Assembly: GCA_038214085.1 (NCBI GenBank)
Contig: JBBQSF010000033.1
Location: forward strand, 1-24,246
DNA from: JBBQSF01 sp038214085
GTDB taxonomy: Bacteria; Bacteroidota; Bacteroidia; Bacteroidales; CG2-30-32-10
Length of the DNA stretch: 24,246 bases
Direction: 5' to 3'
The notes under the pieces: model-generated
Seen by the model: only the letters and a program-made list of their open reading frames with translations
Databases searched by the model: none
What the model was told of the DNA's origin: nothing
Shown: positions 9,401 through 16,697 of the stretch, one piece after another
How positions within the stretch are numbered: the first letter of the stretch is position 1
Layout: each line of letters starts with the position of its first letter
Made by a program: the position numbers and the translations under genes

Positions 9401-9980
9401 CATTACCGACTTGCAGAATTCAGAACTATCTGTTACTTTTAATGTTCTTGCAAGCGATAGTATTTCATTCTACAAAAATGTTTCATCAGAAAACACATAC
9501 GACTTTCTTCGTTTTTATATTGACGGTACTCAGTTAGCTGAATGGTCTGGCAATTCAGCATGGTCAAGAGTTGTATTTCCGGTATCCGCAGGGAACCACA
9601 CATTCAAATGGTCTTACATAAAAGACCAGTCTGTTTCAAGTGGAAGCGATTGTGCCTGGGTAGATTACATCTTATTCCCTGCTATTCAAACAATTATCAA
9701 TGTATCGGAATACAATGATCAGAATATTTCTGCTTCTTTTTACCCCAATCCTACTGAAAATACTGCAACCCTTAATTACTCACTTAATAAATCTGAAAAC
9801 ATTCTGATTGAAGTATATAATTCTATAGGGCAGAAAGTTGCAACTCTGGTTAACGAAAACAAAACTTCAGGTTTACATCAGGTGCTTTTCTCCACAGAAG
9901 GATTAAACTCCGGAATTTACCATTGCATTTTGAAAACATTTGATTCTTCAGCCGCTATAAAAATTATCATTTCTAAATAA
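6492..9980 (+). CDS. Gingipain-like C25 cysteine protease with T9SS sorting domain
   Basis: This 1162-aa protein is an exported protease delivered to the cell surface by the type IX secretion system. It has a signal peptide (about 1-32, FSAFA-D) and a propeptide-like region (about 33-240). The C25 catalytic domain runs from about 250 to 615, with H461 in YTAHGSSSG and C493 in VGNCCLTN as the likely dyad; the run ends in HLMGDPSLMVYF. Two Ig-like modules follow, each opening with a Ca-binding-like loop (DVAGNNNGQADYGE at 711, DASGNSNGRLDPGE at 828, 117 residues apart). Next come a cleaved-adhesin/MAM-like module (about 930-1070) and a type A sorting domain from Y1084 (YPNPTENT). The nucleophile motif is NCC rather than the usual ACVNG. 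PorU sortase was considered but lacks such a sorting domain. Confidence 0.85.
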   Translation: MKNHYITFAKSLFSKTSIVFAICIIYVFSAFADDIKIKQGSPELKVTVNTNSKLKAQNSFSTLSYKNIKTEKGNFSEISIPDYGFSLNIGDPKLPVLKKLIEIPFGASVNVKVISYSEKEYTLSELGIANPLIPVQPSVSKDITKKMPDFTYNTLTYTANQYNSDDIVSVEIIGTMRGVRLARLNIAPVKYNPVTKKIKIINDIEFEITFPGADLASTNIIRENTYSPFFESMYSSTLLNYKIDNSKDALTKYPVKYVIVSDPMFQTALQPFVAWKTKKGFKVIEAYTNNISVGATTTSIKNYIQGLYNAGTPSDPAPTFVLFVGDIAQIPSFTGTTDNSHVTDLNYCEYTGDFIPEIYYGRFSATSVAQLQPQIDKTLEYEQYLMPDPSFLDKCIMIAGQDPTFGPINGDGQINYGTSTYFNPAHGLTSFTYLYAVSASSASTIRQKVSEGVGYANYTAHGSSSGWADPSFGVSDVANLQNNHKYPLMVGNCCLTNKFDDNVCFGEALLRASGKGALGYIGGSNSTYWDEDFHWGCGYKTVVVNPTYSATGLGAYDKTFHDHGEARSQWFASQDQMIFAGNLAVTQSGSSLIDYYWEIYHLMGDPSLMVYFSVPPAINATYTPLIPLGTTTFTVTTEPWAYVGLSMNGVLYGAGLADTNGIATLAITPFSTPGTADIVVTKQNRAPFISTVIVASPTGPYVLFNSKTIHDVAGNNNGQADYGEPITIDVVLQNVGAASASGVNASISTTDSYVTITDNTQSWGTIANGFSATQNNAFTFTVANQVPDQHLVAFDITITDNSSHTWTGTFSVMLNAPALSIGTLTINDASGNSNGRLDPGETVDIIIVSSNAGHAASGSTISTLTSTNSEITINSGTSNLGAMNVGASANATFNITVSPTAIIGSIADLNNTLTAGSYNTQKTFNKMIGLVDEDWETGTFAKFPWINGLYPWTLTTVSPFEGVYCAKSGTITDLQNSELSVTFNVLASDSISFYKNVSSENTYDFLRFYIDGTQLAEWSGNSAWSRVVFPVSAGNHTFKWSYIKDQSVSSGSDCAWVDYILFPAIQTIINVSEYNDQNISASFYPNPTENTATLNYSLNKSENILIEVYNSIGQKVATLVNENKTSGLHQVLFSTEGLNSGIYHCILKTFDSSAAIKIIISK

Positions 9981-9986
9981 TATTTC

Positions 9987-12900
9987 ATGAGAAAAGTTTT
10001 ATTTCTGCTTATACTTCTTGCTGCAAGTATAATCTCCAGAGCCCAGTATTGGGTTGATATTTCATCGCAAACTCCTCAGAAAGCTTCAACACAGCTCTTA
10101 TCATCTAACATTGATGAATCTGTTATTAAGTTTTCAATATCCGGATATTCTTCGCAAACGGTTACTACACTTTCAGGAAATTCCATTATTCCCGAAATTG
10201 AAGGAAGTACAAGAATACTTGAGGCTTCTGCTCCTGATTTGCCTAAACTTTCATCTTCACTTATCATCCCGGATAAAGATGCCATGAAAATTGAAGTTAT
10301 TTCTTCCTCATTTGTAGAATACACGAACATTATGATTGCTCCATCAAAAGGAAATTTTACCAGAGACATCAACCCTTCATCAGTACCTTACACTTTTGGA
10401 AGTGCTTACTCTGAAGACGTTTTTTATCCAGGAAAACTTTGTCAGCTTGATGACCCTTACATCTTAAGAGATTATCGCGGACAAGCTGTTCAGGTTTACC
10501 CTTTTCAATACAATCCGGTTACCAAAGTTTTAAGAGTATATTCCGATATCACAGTTAAAGTGAGCAAAACTAAAGGCACAGGTATGAATCCCTTTATACG
10601 TTCAAAAGCATTAACTGCTGTTGATACTGAATTTTCAAAAATATATAAAGAACACTTTTTAAATTATCAAAATTCAAAATATACTCCCCTTGAAGAACAT
10701 GGGAGCATGCTGATCATTTGCTATGATACATACATGAGTGCAATGCAGCCTTTTGTGGACTGGAAAAACACCATAGGAATTCCCACAGAAATGATTAATG
10801 TAGCTGCAGCTGGTGGAACTGCTGCTGCTATAAAAACTTATATTGCAAATTATTATAATACGCATGGACTAACATTTCTTTTGCTTGTGGGTGATGCAGC
10901 CCAGATTCCTACACTTACTGTAGCAGGTGGCGGTTCGGATAATTCCTACGGATATATTCTTGGCGGAACCTCTGACCATTATCAGGAGGTTATTGTTGGT
11001 AGGTTTTCGGCCGAAAACATTGCACATGTTCAAACACAAGTTAATCGTACCATTAAATATGAAAAAACGCCAAGCACCATTCCGGGATTATTCAACAAAT
11101 GCATTTCAATAGGTTCTGATCAGGGTCCTGGCGATGACAACGAAATGGACTTTGAACACCAGCGAAATATCCTTACCGACTTAATGGCCTTTACATACAC
11201 AAGCAAATATGAATTTTTTGATGGAAACCAGGGAGGCCAAGATGCCACAGGAAATCCAACTCCAGCACAAGTTGCGGTTCCAATAAATGCAGGAGCAGGA
11301 ATCATTACATATACCGGACACGGTTCAGATAATTCATGGGGAACTTCAGGTTTTTCAAATACCAACATCACAACACTTACAAATACATCTGTATGGCCGT
11401 TTATATTTTCTGTGGCTTGTGTTAACGGTAATTTTACTGCAGGTACCTGTTTTGCCGAAGGCTGGCTCAGAGCTACCAGCGGAACCCAAATAACAGGTGC
11501 TGTTGCAACACTCATGTCAACAATTAATCAAAGCTGGAATCCTCCTATGGAAGGACAGGATGAAATGGTGGACATACTCACGGAAAGCACTGCCGGTAAT
11601 ATCAAACGTTCTTTCGGTGGAATTTCTGTAAATGGTCTGTTCAAAATGAACGATACCTATCAGGATTACGACATGACCGATACATGGACTGTATTTGGTG
11701 ACCCATCAGTTATGGTTCGCACTGCTGATCCTATGACAATGTCAGTTTCGCACGATGGTACTGTTCCCGATGGCACGACTCAGCTTCTTGTAAGCAGCAA
11801 TGTGGAAGGCGCATACATCTGCCTTACGGTTAATCATCAGATTATTGGAACAGGTACAATTTCCGGTGGAAGTACACTTATTTCTTTTAATGCACTTTCA
11901 ATATCAGATACGGTTACAGTTGCCGGCACCGCTTTTAACTACATTCCTTATCTGGGAGAAGTTACCGTTTTAAATATTAGTTTACCTCTTGATGCACAAT
12001 TATTCAAGATCATTTCACCCGCCAGTACTTACAACTGCGAAAACCTTTCAATTGTACCAAATGTTGTACTCAAAAATATGGGACTTACCACACTAACATC
12101 TGCTGAAATCAAATATACCTTTGATGGCGCACCTGTAAGTACAATTAACTGGACAGGAAATCTTGCTTCATTGGCTTCTGATACTATAAGTCTTGCTGCT
12201 ATTATTCTATCCGCAGGAATCCATACTTATGAAGCCAATGTTACTTCACCAAATGGAGGAACCGATGGCAACAGTGCAAATGATTCCAAATCGACAAGCA
12301 TAACTGTGAACAACATACCTGTTACTGCTGATTTTAGTGGAGACATTACCACTTTCTGCGAAGCGCCTGCGGTTATCAACTTCACCAATTTAAGCACAAA
12401 CGCACTCAGCTATTTATGGGATTTCGGCGATGGTTCAACAAGTACGCAATTTAACCCAACTCATACTTACAATGCATTGGGCACTTACTCTGTCACCCTG
12501 ACAGCCGATGCCGGAGTATGCGGAAATGCAGTTCATCCTATTGCTTCTTATATTAATATAGGAGCATTGCCTCCTACAGTTTCTTCCTCATACAGTTGTG
12601 TACCTGCCGCTCTGGATTTGTCAGCAACCGGTTCGGGTACTGTGAACTGGTATGATGCCGCTTCGGGCGGAAATTTGATTTTTACTGGCCAAAATTACAC
12701 AACACCACTACTCAATACTTCAACCACTTATTATGTTCAGAATGTTGAAGCAAATTCTTCGGCATTTGGAGGTATGTTAACCAATTCAGGCACTGGCCAA
12801 AATTACAATCAAACCACTACCAGAGCCATGATTTTTGATTGTTACAAACCCTGTAAACTTATTTCAGTTAAGGTATTTGCCGTTGGTGCAGCCAATCGCA

Positions 12901-13724
12901 CCATTGAATTAGAAAATAGTGCGGGAACAGTTCTTCAAACCCTCACTGTTGCAATTCCTGATGGAGAAAGTACTGTTGTACTGAACTTTGATATCCCCAT
13001 AGGAACAAATTTACAACTTATAGGATCTGCAAATTGCAACTTATACAGAAACAATGGCACAATCGCTTACCCCTTCCAGATTTCAAATTTAATTAGTATT
13101 ACAGCATCAAATTCGAGCACTCCTCTGGGCTATTACTACTTCTTTTACAACTGGGAAGTTAAACAAAATGATTGCGTAAGTGCCATGGTACCTGTTAATG
13201 CACTGATCAATCCGGAAGTGACTGCAAATTTTTCATACCAGGAAAGTAGTTATACTTTTAATTTCGCAAACACATCCGTTAATGCAGATTCTGTTTACTG
13301 GGATTTTGGCAATGGCAACTACTCTTCAATGCACAACCCTTCAAACACATACAGCAGCAACGGAAGTTATACTGTAACATTGTATGCTTACAACAATTGC
13401 AACAGCGACACAATAGTTCAAACAGTTCATGTATCGGTTGGCCTTACTGAATTAATAGAGTCAAACGAAATTGTTATTTATCCAAACCCTATATCAAATC
13501 AATCGTTTATTAATATTGACCTGCCGAAGCAATCTTCATTAATAACTGTTTTTATATTTGATTTAACCGGCAAAATGGTCTCTTCTGTTTTTGAACACAT
13601 TACCAGCTCACCGGGCATAGAAACATTTCGTATCCCTTTAATGAATATCAAACAGGGAATGTACATTGTTCAAATAAATATCGGAGGATTAAAAATCAAT
13701 AAAAAATTGCTGATTTCCGAATAA
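9987..13724 (+). CDS. Gingipain-like C25 cysteine protease with PKD repeats and T9SS sorting domain
   Basis: This 1245-aa protein is a second surface-directed C25 protease. It has a signal peptide (about 1-19, SRAQ) and a propeptide to about 225. In the catalytic domain H445 lies in YTGHGSDNSWG and C478 in SVACVNGNF, a close match to the gingipain active site; the domain ends in TVFGDPSVMV. Later modules are a CARDB/Ig-like region (about 670-775), a PKD domain with WDFGDGS at 811, an Ig-like domain (about 865-925), a second PKD with WDFGNGN at 1105, and a type A sorting domain from Y1165 (YPNPISNQ). It starts 6 nt after the first protease gene, so they form an operon. The two differ widely in sequence and so are not a recent duplication. 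The substrate is unknown. Confidence 0.88.
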   Translation: MRKVLFLLILLAASIISRAQYWVDISSQTPQKASTQLLSSNIDESVIKFSISGYSSQTVTTLSGNSIIPEIEGSTRILEASAPDLPKLSSSLIIPDKDAMKIEVISSSFVEYTNIMIAPSKGNFTRDINPSSVPYTFGSAYSEDVFYPGKLCQLDDPYILRDYRGQAVQVYPFQYNPVTKVLRVYSDITVKVSKTKGTGMNPFIRSKALTAVDTEFSKIYKEHFLNYQNSKYTPLEEHGSMLIICYDTYMSAMQPFVDWKNTIGIPTEMINVAAAGGTAAAIKTYIANYYNTHGLTFLLLVGDAAQIPTLTVAGGGSDNSYGYILGGTSDHYQEVIVGRFSAENIAHVQTQVNRTIKYEKTPSTIPGLFNKCISIGSDQGPGDDNEMDFEHQRNILTDLMAFTYTSKYEFFDGNQGGQDATGNPTPAQVAVPINAGAGIITYTGHGSDNSWGTSGFSNTNITTLTNTSVWPFIFSVACVNGNFTAGTCFAEGWLRATSGTQITGAVATLMSTINQSWNPPMEGQDEMVDILTESTAGNIKRSFGGISVNGLFKMNDTYQDYDMTDTWTVFGDPSVMVRTADPMTMSVSHDGTVPDGTTQLLVSSNVEGAYICLTVNHQIIGTGTISGGSTLISFNALSISDTVTVAGTAFNYIPYLGEVTVLNISLPLDAQLFKIISPASTYNCENLSIVPNVVLKNMGLTTLTSAEIKYTFDGAPVSTINWTGNLASLASDTISLAAIILSAGIHTYEANVTSPNGGTDGNSANDSKSTSITVNNIPVTADFSGDITTFCEAPAVINFTNLSTNALSYLWDFGDGSTSTQFNPTHTYNALGTYSVTLTADAGVCGNAVHPIASYINIGALPPTVSSSYSCVPAALDLSATGSGTVNWYDAASGGNLIFTGQNYTTPLLNTSTTYYVQNVEANSSAFGGMLTNSGTGQNYNQTTTRAMIFDCYKPCKLISVKVFAVGAANRTIELENSAGTVLQTLTVAIPDGESTVVLNFDIPIGTNLQLIGSANCNLYRNNGTIAYPFQISNLISITASNSSTPLGYYYFFYNWEVKQNDCVSAMVPVNALINPEVTANFSYQESSYTFNFANTSVNADSVYWDFGNGNYSSMHNPSNTYSSNGSYTVTLYAYNNCNSDTIVQTVHVSVGLTELIESNEIVIYPNPISNQSFINIDLPKQSSLITVFIFDLTGKMVSSVFEHITSSPGIETFRIPLMNIKQGMYIVQINIGGLKINKKLLISE

Positions 13725-13747
13725 CAGATTATCTGTTTTCTTTATTC
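13723..13747 (+). terminator. Weak terminator candidate after the protease operon
   Basis: AACAGA and TCTGTT form a 6-bp stem with a TTA loop, overlapping the stop codon and followed by TTCTTTATTC. It is short and AU-rich, so the call is tentative. Confidence 0.35.
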
Positions 13748-13772
13748 TCAGTTTAGACCTAAAGGAATTTGT

Positions 13773-13780
13773 TATTTTTG
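13773..13780 (+). promoter_or_regulatory. -7 element before the outer-membrane protein gene
   Basis: TATTTTTG matches TAnnTTTG and ends 9 nt before the GTG start at 13790, leaving almost no leader. Either the transcript is nearly leaderless or this match is by chance. Confidence 0.4.
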
Positions 13781-13789
13781 TAAACAATT

Positions 13790-14551
13790 GTGAAAAATAA
13801 AACTTTAATATTTTTACTTATCGGTTTAATGTGTATATGCGATTTATATGCACAAAAGCTGCAATTTGGACTTACTGCAAGAGCTTCTGCTCCACAGCTT
13901 CTGCTCACAAAAAGCAACTTTAACAAAAGCAATTACAAGTATATACCAGCAATAACTTCTGGAATTGGTGCAGGTGGAAACTATTATTTCAGTAAAAAAT
14001 TAAATTTGTACTCCGGAATCAATTTACAACTCAAGTCTTATGCTGCTAGGCTTTACAATTTCAACATTTCTAATGTAGATGGATTTATTTCTCACAGGCC
14101 TATGTTTGCATCACTGGAAATGCCTATAATACTTAACTACGAGAAAAAAAGGAAGAAAAAAGATGATAAATATATCAATTATGGTTTTGGTGTAGTACTT
14201 TCCTATACAAAACCAATAATGACCACTGTTAGACAACGAGGGCCACTTTTTGACAATGTACCCGAACGAGATACACTTATTTCAGCTTTTCAGTCAAGTC
14301 TTGATAAAACCAGTTATTTTTCGTACGATTTGTACGCAGGAATTAAATTTGTGAAAAAAATAAAACAACGCAGATTATTTGAATGGGGTATTTCTTATCA
14401 GCATGCTTTAAAAAATTCTTCTAGCCTTACGGTAAATGGATATATACAAACATTAACCGATGCCAAAAGTTATGATGCTGTTTTTAACCCGAAACTTTCA
14501 AGTATTATATTACATATTACGTTTTATCCCAAACGATTTATTGTGCTGTAG
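13790..14551 (+). CDS. PorT-like outer-membrane beta-barrel protein, GTG start
   Basis: This 253-aa protein has a signal peptide (MKNKTLIFLLIGLMCICDLYAQ). Alternating hydrophobic strands follow, such as LQFGLTARASAPQLLL, GIGAGGNYYFSKKLNLYSGINLQ, YDLYAGIKF and WGISYQHAL. This is the pattern of small outer-membrane barrels of the PorT/OmpW-like group common in Bacteroidota. The last strand ends SSIILHITFYPKRFIVL. The initiation codon is GTG, and the hydrophobic leader begins directly after it, which supports this start. It lies 65 nt after the protease operon and seems to have its own promoter. A link to type IX secretion is suggested only by the neighbours. Confidence 0.7.
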   Translation: MKNKTLIFLLIGLMCICDLYAQKLQFGLTARASAPQLLLTKSNFNKSNYKYIPAITSGIGAGGNYYFSKKLNLYSGINLQLKSYAARLYNFNISNVDGFISHRPMFASLEMPIILNYEKKRKKKDDKYINYGFGVVLSYTKPIMTTVRQRGPLFDNVPERDTLISAFQSSLDKTSYFSYDLYAGIKFVKKIKQRRLFEWGISYQHALKNSSSLTVNGYIQTLTDAKSYDAVFNPKLSSIILHITFYPKRFIVL

Positions 14552-14584
14552 TAAAACTGAATAATAAAAGTTTTATTCTTTCAA

Positions 14585-14674
14585 TTATCCGAACAATATA
14601 GCTACTGCAACAAGTGCTGAAATAAAAACGAAATATATTAAAACCAGATAGTTCTCTTTTAATATAGTTTTCAT
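14585..14674 (-). CDS. 29-residue single-pass membrane peptide (copy A)
   Basis: A small ORF beginning MKTILKENYLVLIY and ending in VAVAILFG, then TAA. It has a short basic/polar head (residues 1-8), one hydrophobic helix (about 9-28) and a final glycine. A TAACTTTG -7 element lies 17 nt upstream of the ATG. The best evidence that it is real is a second ORF of exactly the same length at 15005-15094 on the same strand. The two share 14 of 29 residues without gaps, including MKT, KEN, LIY and the final G. The function is unknown; small membrane peptides of this shape often act as subunits or modulators of larger membrane complexes. Confidence 0.7.
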   Translation of the reverse strand: MKTILKENYLVLIYFVFISALVAVAILFG

Positions 14675-14691
14675 GATGGTGTGTTTTTCTA

Positions 14692-14699
14692 CAAAGTTA
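14692..14699 (-). promoter_or_regulatory. -7 element for small peptide A
   Basis: On the minus strand the sequence is TAACTTTG, matching TAnnTTTG and ending 17 nt before the ATG at 14674. This spacing matches the other genes in the window. No -33 box is clear. Confidence 0.5.
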
Positions 14700-14859
14700 T
14701 ACTCAAATTGCTCTTGATTTCATCCGCATTTTTCGTGTTTTTTTCTCGTGGAATTTACTTACAACCAATAGGTAAAATGCCTATAATACCGATACTGAAT
14801 TCGTAGTAGTCCAAAAAAAAAACGGACTCCAACGATTTCATGATTGGCATTTACCATAC

Positions 14860-14901
14860 TACTAAGCAAGAAATAGTCTTTGGCCTATTTCTTACTAAGT
14901 A
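14860..14901. repeat. Long imperfect hairpin between the two small peptide genes
   Basis: TACTAAGCAAGAAATAG (14860-14876) is the inverted complement of 14885-14901 with two mismatches over 17 positions, around an 8-nt loop (TCTTTGGC). An ACCA/TGGT pair outside it can extend the stem. No T-run follows on the plus strand. It lies in the 330-nt gap between the two small peptide genes. Confidence 0.6.
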
Positions 14902-14908
14902 TTGGTAT

Positions 14909-14998
14909 AAAAAGGGGAAACCTGTAGGTGGAAATATTGTAATTTTTTTTAACAAGCAACAGCTTTTTAAAAGAACTTTTAACAAAGGAGGCTTCCCC
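14909..14998 (-). terminator. Structured 3' end/terminator candidate of small peptide B
   Basis: On the minus strand GGGGAAGCCT (14998-14989) starts 6 nt after the stop of peptide B. It can pair over 10 bp (one G-U) with AGGTTTCCCC (14923-14914), followed at once by TTTTTATA. The enclosed loop is about 65 nt and contains further inverted A/T-rich pieces. The closing stem plus U-run looks like a terminator, but the large loop is unusual and a structured RNA is an alternative. Confidence 0.4.
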
Positions 14999-15004
14999 CA
15001 ATAA

Positions 15005-15094
15005 CTATCCTATCCAAAATGCAACAACAACAATGGATACTACAAACATTACGTAAATCAGCAGATAAATGTTTTCTTTAATAAGTGTTTTCAT
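15005..15094 (-). CDS. 29-residue single-pass membrane peptide (copy B)
   Basis: The ORF begins MKTLIKENIYLLIYVMF and ends in VVVAFWIG with a TAG stop. It is a paralogue of the ORF at 14585-14674: the same 29 residues, 14 identical positions, the same head (MKT..KEN) and the same C-terminal glycine. The helix covers residues 9-28. Unlike copy A it has no exact TAnnTTTG element just upstream; the nearest similar string is TACAATTCTG about 30 nt away. The DNA differs at many third positions and the stop codons differ, so the copies are old and appear kept as protein. The function is unknown. Confidence 0.7.
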   Translation of the reverse strand: MKTLIKENIYLLIYVMFVVSIVVVAFWIG

Positions 15095-15326
15095 GATTTC
15101 TATTTTTTAGAGTTCAGAATTGTAAACCGAATGATTCTTAAATTTTTATATAAAATTATCTCTGCTCCAAACAAAAAAAAAGCGTGAATAAGAGTATGGC
15201 GGAATATTTCAAGTAATCGGCAGTAATAAACAAGAAAGTGGTATTTTAAGTTTCATTGCTTAATCACGGAAATAACAAACCCTGTTGCAGTTCACGATAT
15301 TTAATTTATAGCCCACTCATTTTGTG

Positions 15327-15334
15327 TACCTTTG
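15327..15334 (+). promoter_or_regulatory. -7 element before the small lipoprotein and rlmN
   Basis: TACCTTTG matches TAnnTTTG and ends 22 nt before the ATG at 15357. It would drive the lipoprotein ORF and the overlapping rlmN. Nothing else is recognised in the 15095-15326 gap. Confidence 0.5.
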
Positions 15335-15356
15335 CTGAATATTAATTACTGATTAC

Positions 15357-15536
15357 ATGTCTGCATTTAAACGTGTCCGGATGCATTATAAGCTTAGCTT
15401 TTATTCACTTTTGCTTTTATCAATGAGCACCTTGTTTTTTTCGTGCAGAATATGCAAAGGAAAACATACAAAAGCCATGTATGGTCCGCCATCAGCAATG
15501 TATCGAAACTCAACTCAAACTTATGCCAAACATTAA
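15357..15536 (+). CDS. Small lipoprotein ORF overlapping rlmN
   Basis: This 59-residue ORF starts MSAFKRVRMHYKLSFYSLLL; an internal ATG at 15381 (MHYKLSF) may be the true start. It has a basic head, a hydrophobic stretch and a lipobox-like LFFSC with Cys30, followed by a short polar tail (RICKGKHTKAMYGPPSAMYRN). This is the design of a small lipoprotein. A -7 promoter precedes it. Its stop lies 14 nt inside rlmN, whose ATG is at 15523, so the two may be translationally coupled. The tail's YGPP motif recalls other tiny Bacteroidota lipoproteins, but no function can be given. Confidence 0.55.
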   Translation: MSAFKRVRMHYKLSFYSLLLLSMSTLFFSCRICKGKHTKAMYGPPSAMYRNSTQTYAKH

Positions 15537-16566
15537 AAAGGATATCAGGGATGTCACTCTTCAAGAATTAACAGAATTTCTGATTGCTCAAAACGAAAAA
15601 CCATTTCGTGCGAAACAAATCATGGAATGGCTATGGGTAAAAAATGTGATGCAATTCTCCGAAATGACAAATCTTTCAAAAGCAACACGTGAAATTTTAT
15701 CAACGCATTTTGCTTTTTACACTATCGGGATTAAAACTATTTTAAAAAGCAAGGATGGCACCATTAAAACTGCATTTTCTCTACACGATAATGCCATAGT
15801 GGAAGGTGTACTTATTCCTTCGGGGAAAAGGGCTACAGCTTGCATATCGTCGCAGGCAGGTTGTGCCTTAGGATGCACTTTCTGTGCTACGGGAAAATTA
15901 GGTTTTTCAAGGAATCTACTGGCAACTGAAATTTACGATCAGGTGGTTCATCTTACTTCTATTTGCAAGGAAAATCATGAAACCGGATTATCGAACATTG
16001 TGTTAATGGGCATGGGCGAACCTCTTCAAAACTATAATAACGTTTTAAAAGCCATTAAAAAAATTACGGATCCCGCAGGGATGAATATTTCCCCAAACCG
16101 AATTACCTTATCAACAGTAGGAATCACTAAGATGATCCGAAAGCTGGCTGATGATAAAGTAAAATTCAATCTTGCCATTTCGCTGCATACCGCTGATGAA
16201 GAAAAACGCAACAAAATAATTCCCATCAACAAAACCAATTCTTTACAGGATCTGTCAGAAGCACTTCAATACTTTTTTAAAGTCACGAATACCCGCATTA
16301 CTATTGAATATCTGATTCTTGATAAGTTCAATGATTCCCTTGCCGACGCAGCAAAATTAGCTGAGTTCTGTAAGGCCTTTCCATGTAAAATAAACATCAT
16401 TCAATATAATGCAGTTCAGGGAACATCCTATAAAAAAGCCACAGAGAAAAGTGTAAGCGACTTTATTCGTTTTCTCGAATCGAAAAACCTTGTAATTAAT
16501 CTCCGGAAAAGCCGGGGAGAAGATATTGATGCAGCATGCGGTCAGCTTGCAGGAAAAAATATGTAA
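15523..16566 (+). CDS. rlmN: RlmN, 23S rRNA (adenine2503-C2)-methyltransferase
   Basis: This 347-aa radical-SAM enzyme methylates C2 of A2503 in 23S rRNA (and A37 of some tRNAs), with SAM both as methyl donor and radical source. The [4Fe-4S] motif is C114-x3-C118-x2-C121 in AGCALGCTFCATGK. GMGEPLQNY, the SAM-binding glutamate motif, follows. The second catalytic cysteine is C339 in DIDAACGQL near the C-terminus. An N-terminal HhH-like region (QEKPFRAKQIMEWLW type, about 25-40) is typical. The frame opens at 15481, but the ATG at 15523 gives the family's normal N-terminus and length. It overlaps the lipoprotein ORF upstream by 14 nt. Confidence 0.93.
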   Translation: MPNIKKDIRDVTLQELTEFLIAQNEKPFRAKQIMEWLWVKNVMQFSEMTNLSKATREILSTHFAFYTIGIKTILKSKDGTIKTAFSLHDNAIVEGVLIPSGKRATACISSQAGCALGCTFCATGKLGFSRNLLATEIYDQVVHLTSICKENHETGLSNIVLMGMGEPLQNYNNVLKAIKKITDPAGMNISPNRITLSTVGITKMIRKLADDKVKFNLAISLHTADEEKRNKIIPINKTNSLQDLSEALQYFFKVTNTRITIEYLILDKFNDSLADAAKLAEFCKAFPCKINIIQYNAVQGTSYKKATEKSVSDFIRFLESKNLVINLRKSRGEDIDAACGQLAGKNM

Positions 16567-16697
16567 TATTCATTTTAGCTTTGCCTTAAAAACATTTCTA
16601 TTTATAAATATATTTTCCGGTTGCCTCTATTATTTCAGATAAAGAACACTGAGTTATTGCGACAAAAGCCGGATTTTGATTTAAAAAAACAGACATT

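Noticed and set aside
6492..9980. Assignment as PorU, the T9SS sortase, which is also a C25 protease.
   Set aside because: PorU lacks a cargo-type sorting domain with YPNP and is usually next to porV; here a type A sorting domain is present and a second protease follows.
14560..14579. AATAAAAGTTTTATT as a terminator between the outer-membrane protein gene and peptide A.
   Set aside because: It is pure A/T with almost no loop, so it is unlikely to form a stable RNA hairpin.
15019..15081. Plus-strand ORF of 20 codons beginning MQQQQW, preceded by AAAGGAGG at 14984-14991.
   Set aside because: It is antisense to the paralogue-supported 29-residue peptide B, is low-complexity, and the AAAGGAGG lies about 27 nt away from the ATG.
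15211..15258. Minus-strand 15-codon ORF (MKLKIPLSCLLL) as a third small peptide.
   Set aside because: It is too short, has no similarity to copies A and B and no promoter.
16576..16583. TAGCTTTG as promoter of adenine deaminase.
   Set aside because: It matches the -7 pattern but lies 115 nt before the start, unlike all other genes here, and has no -33 box.
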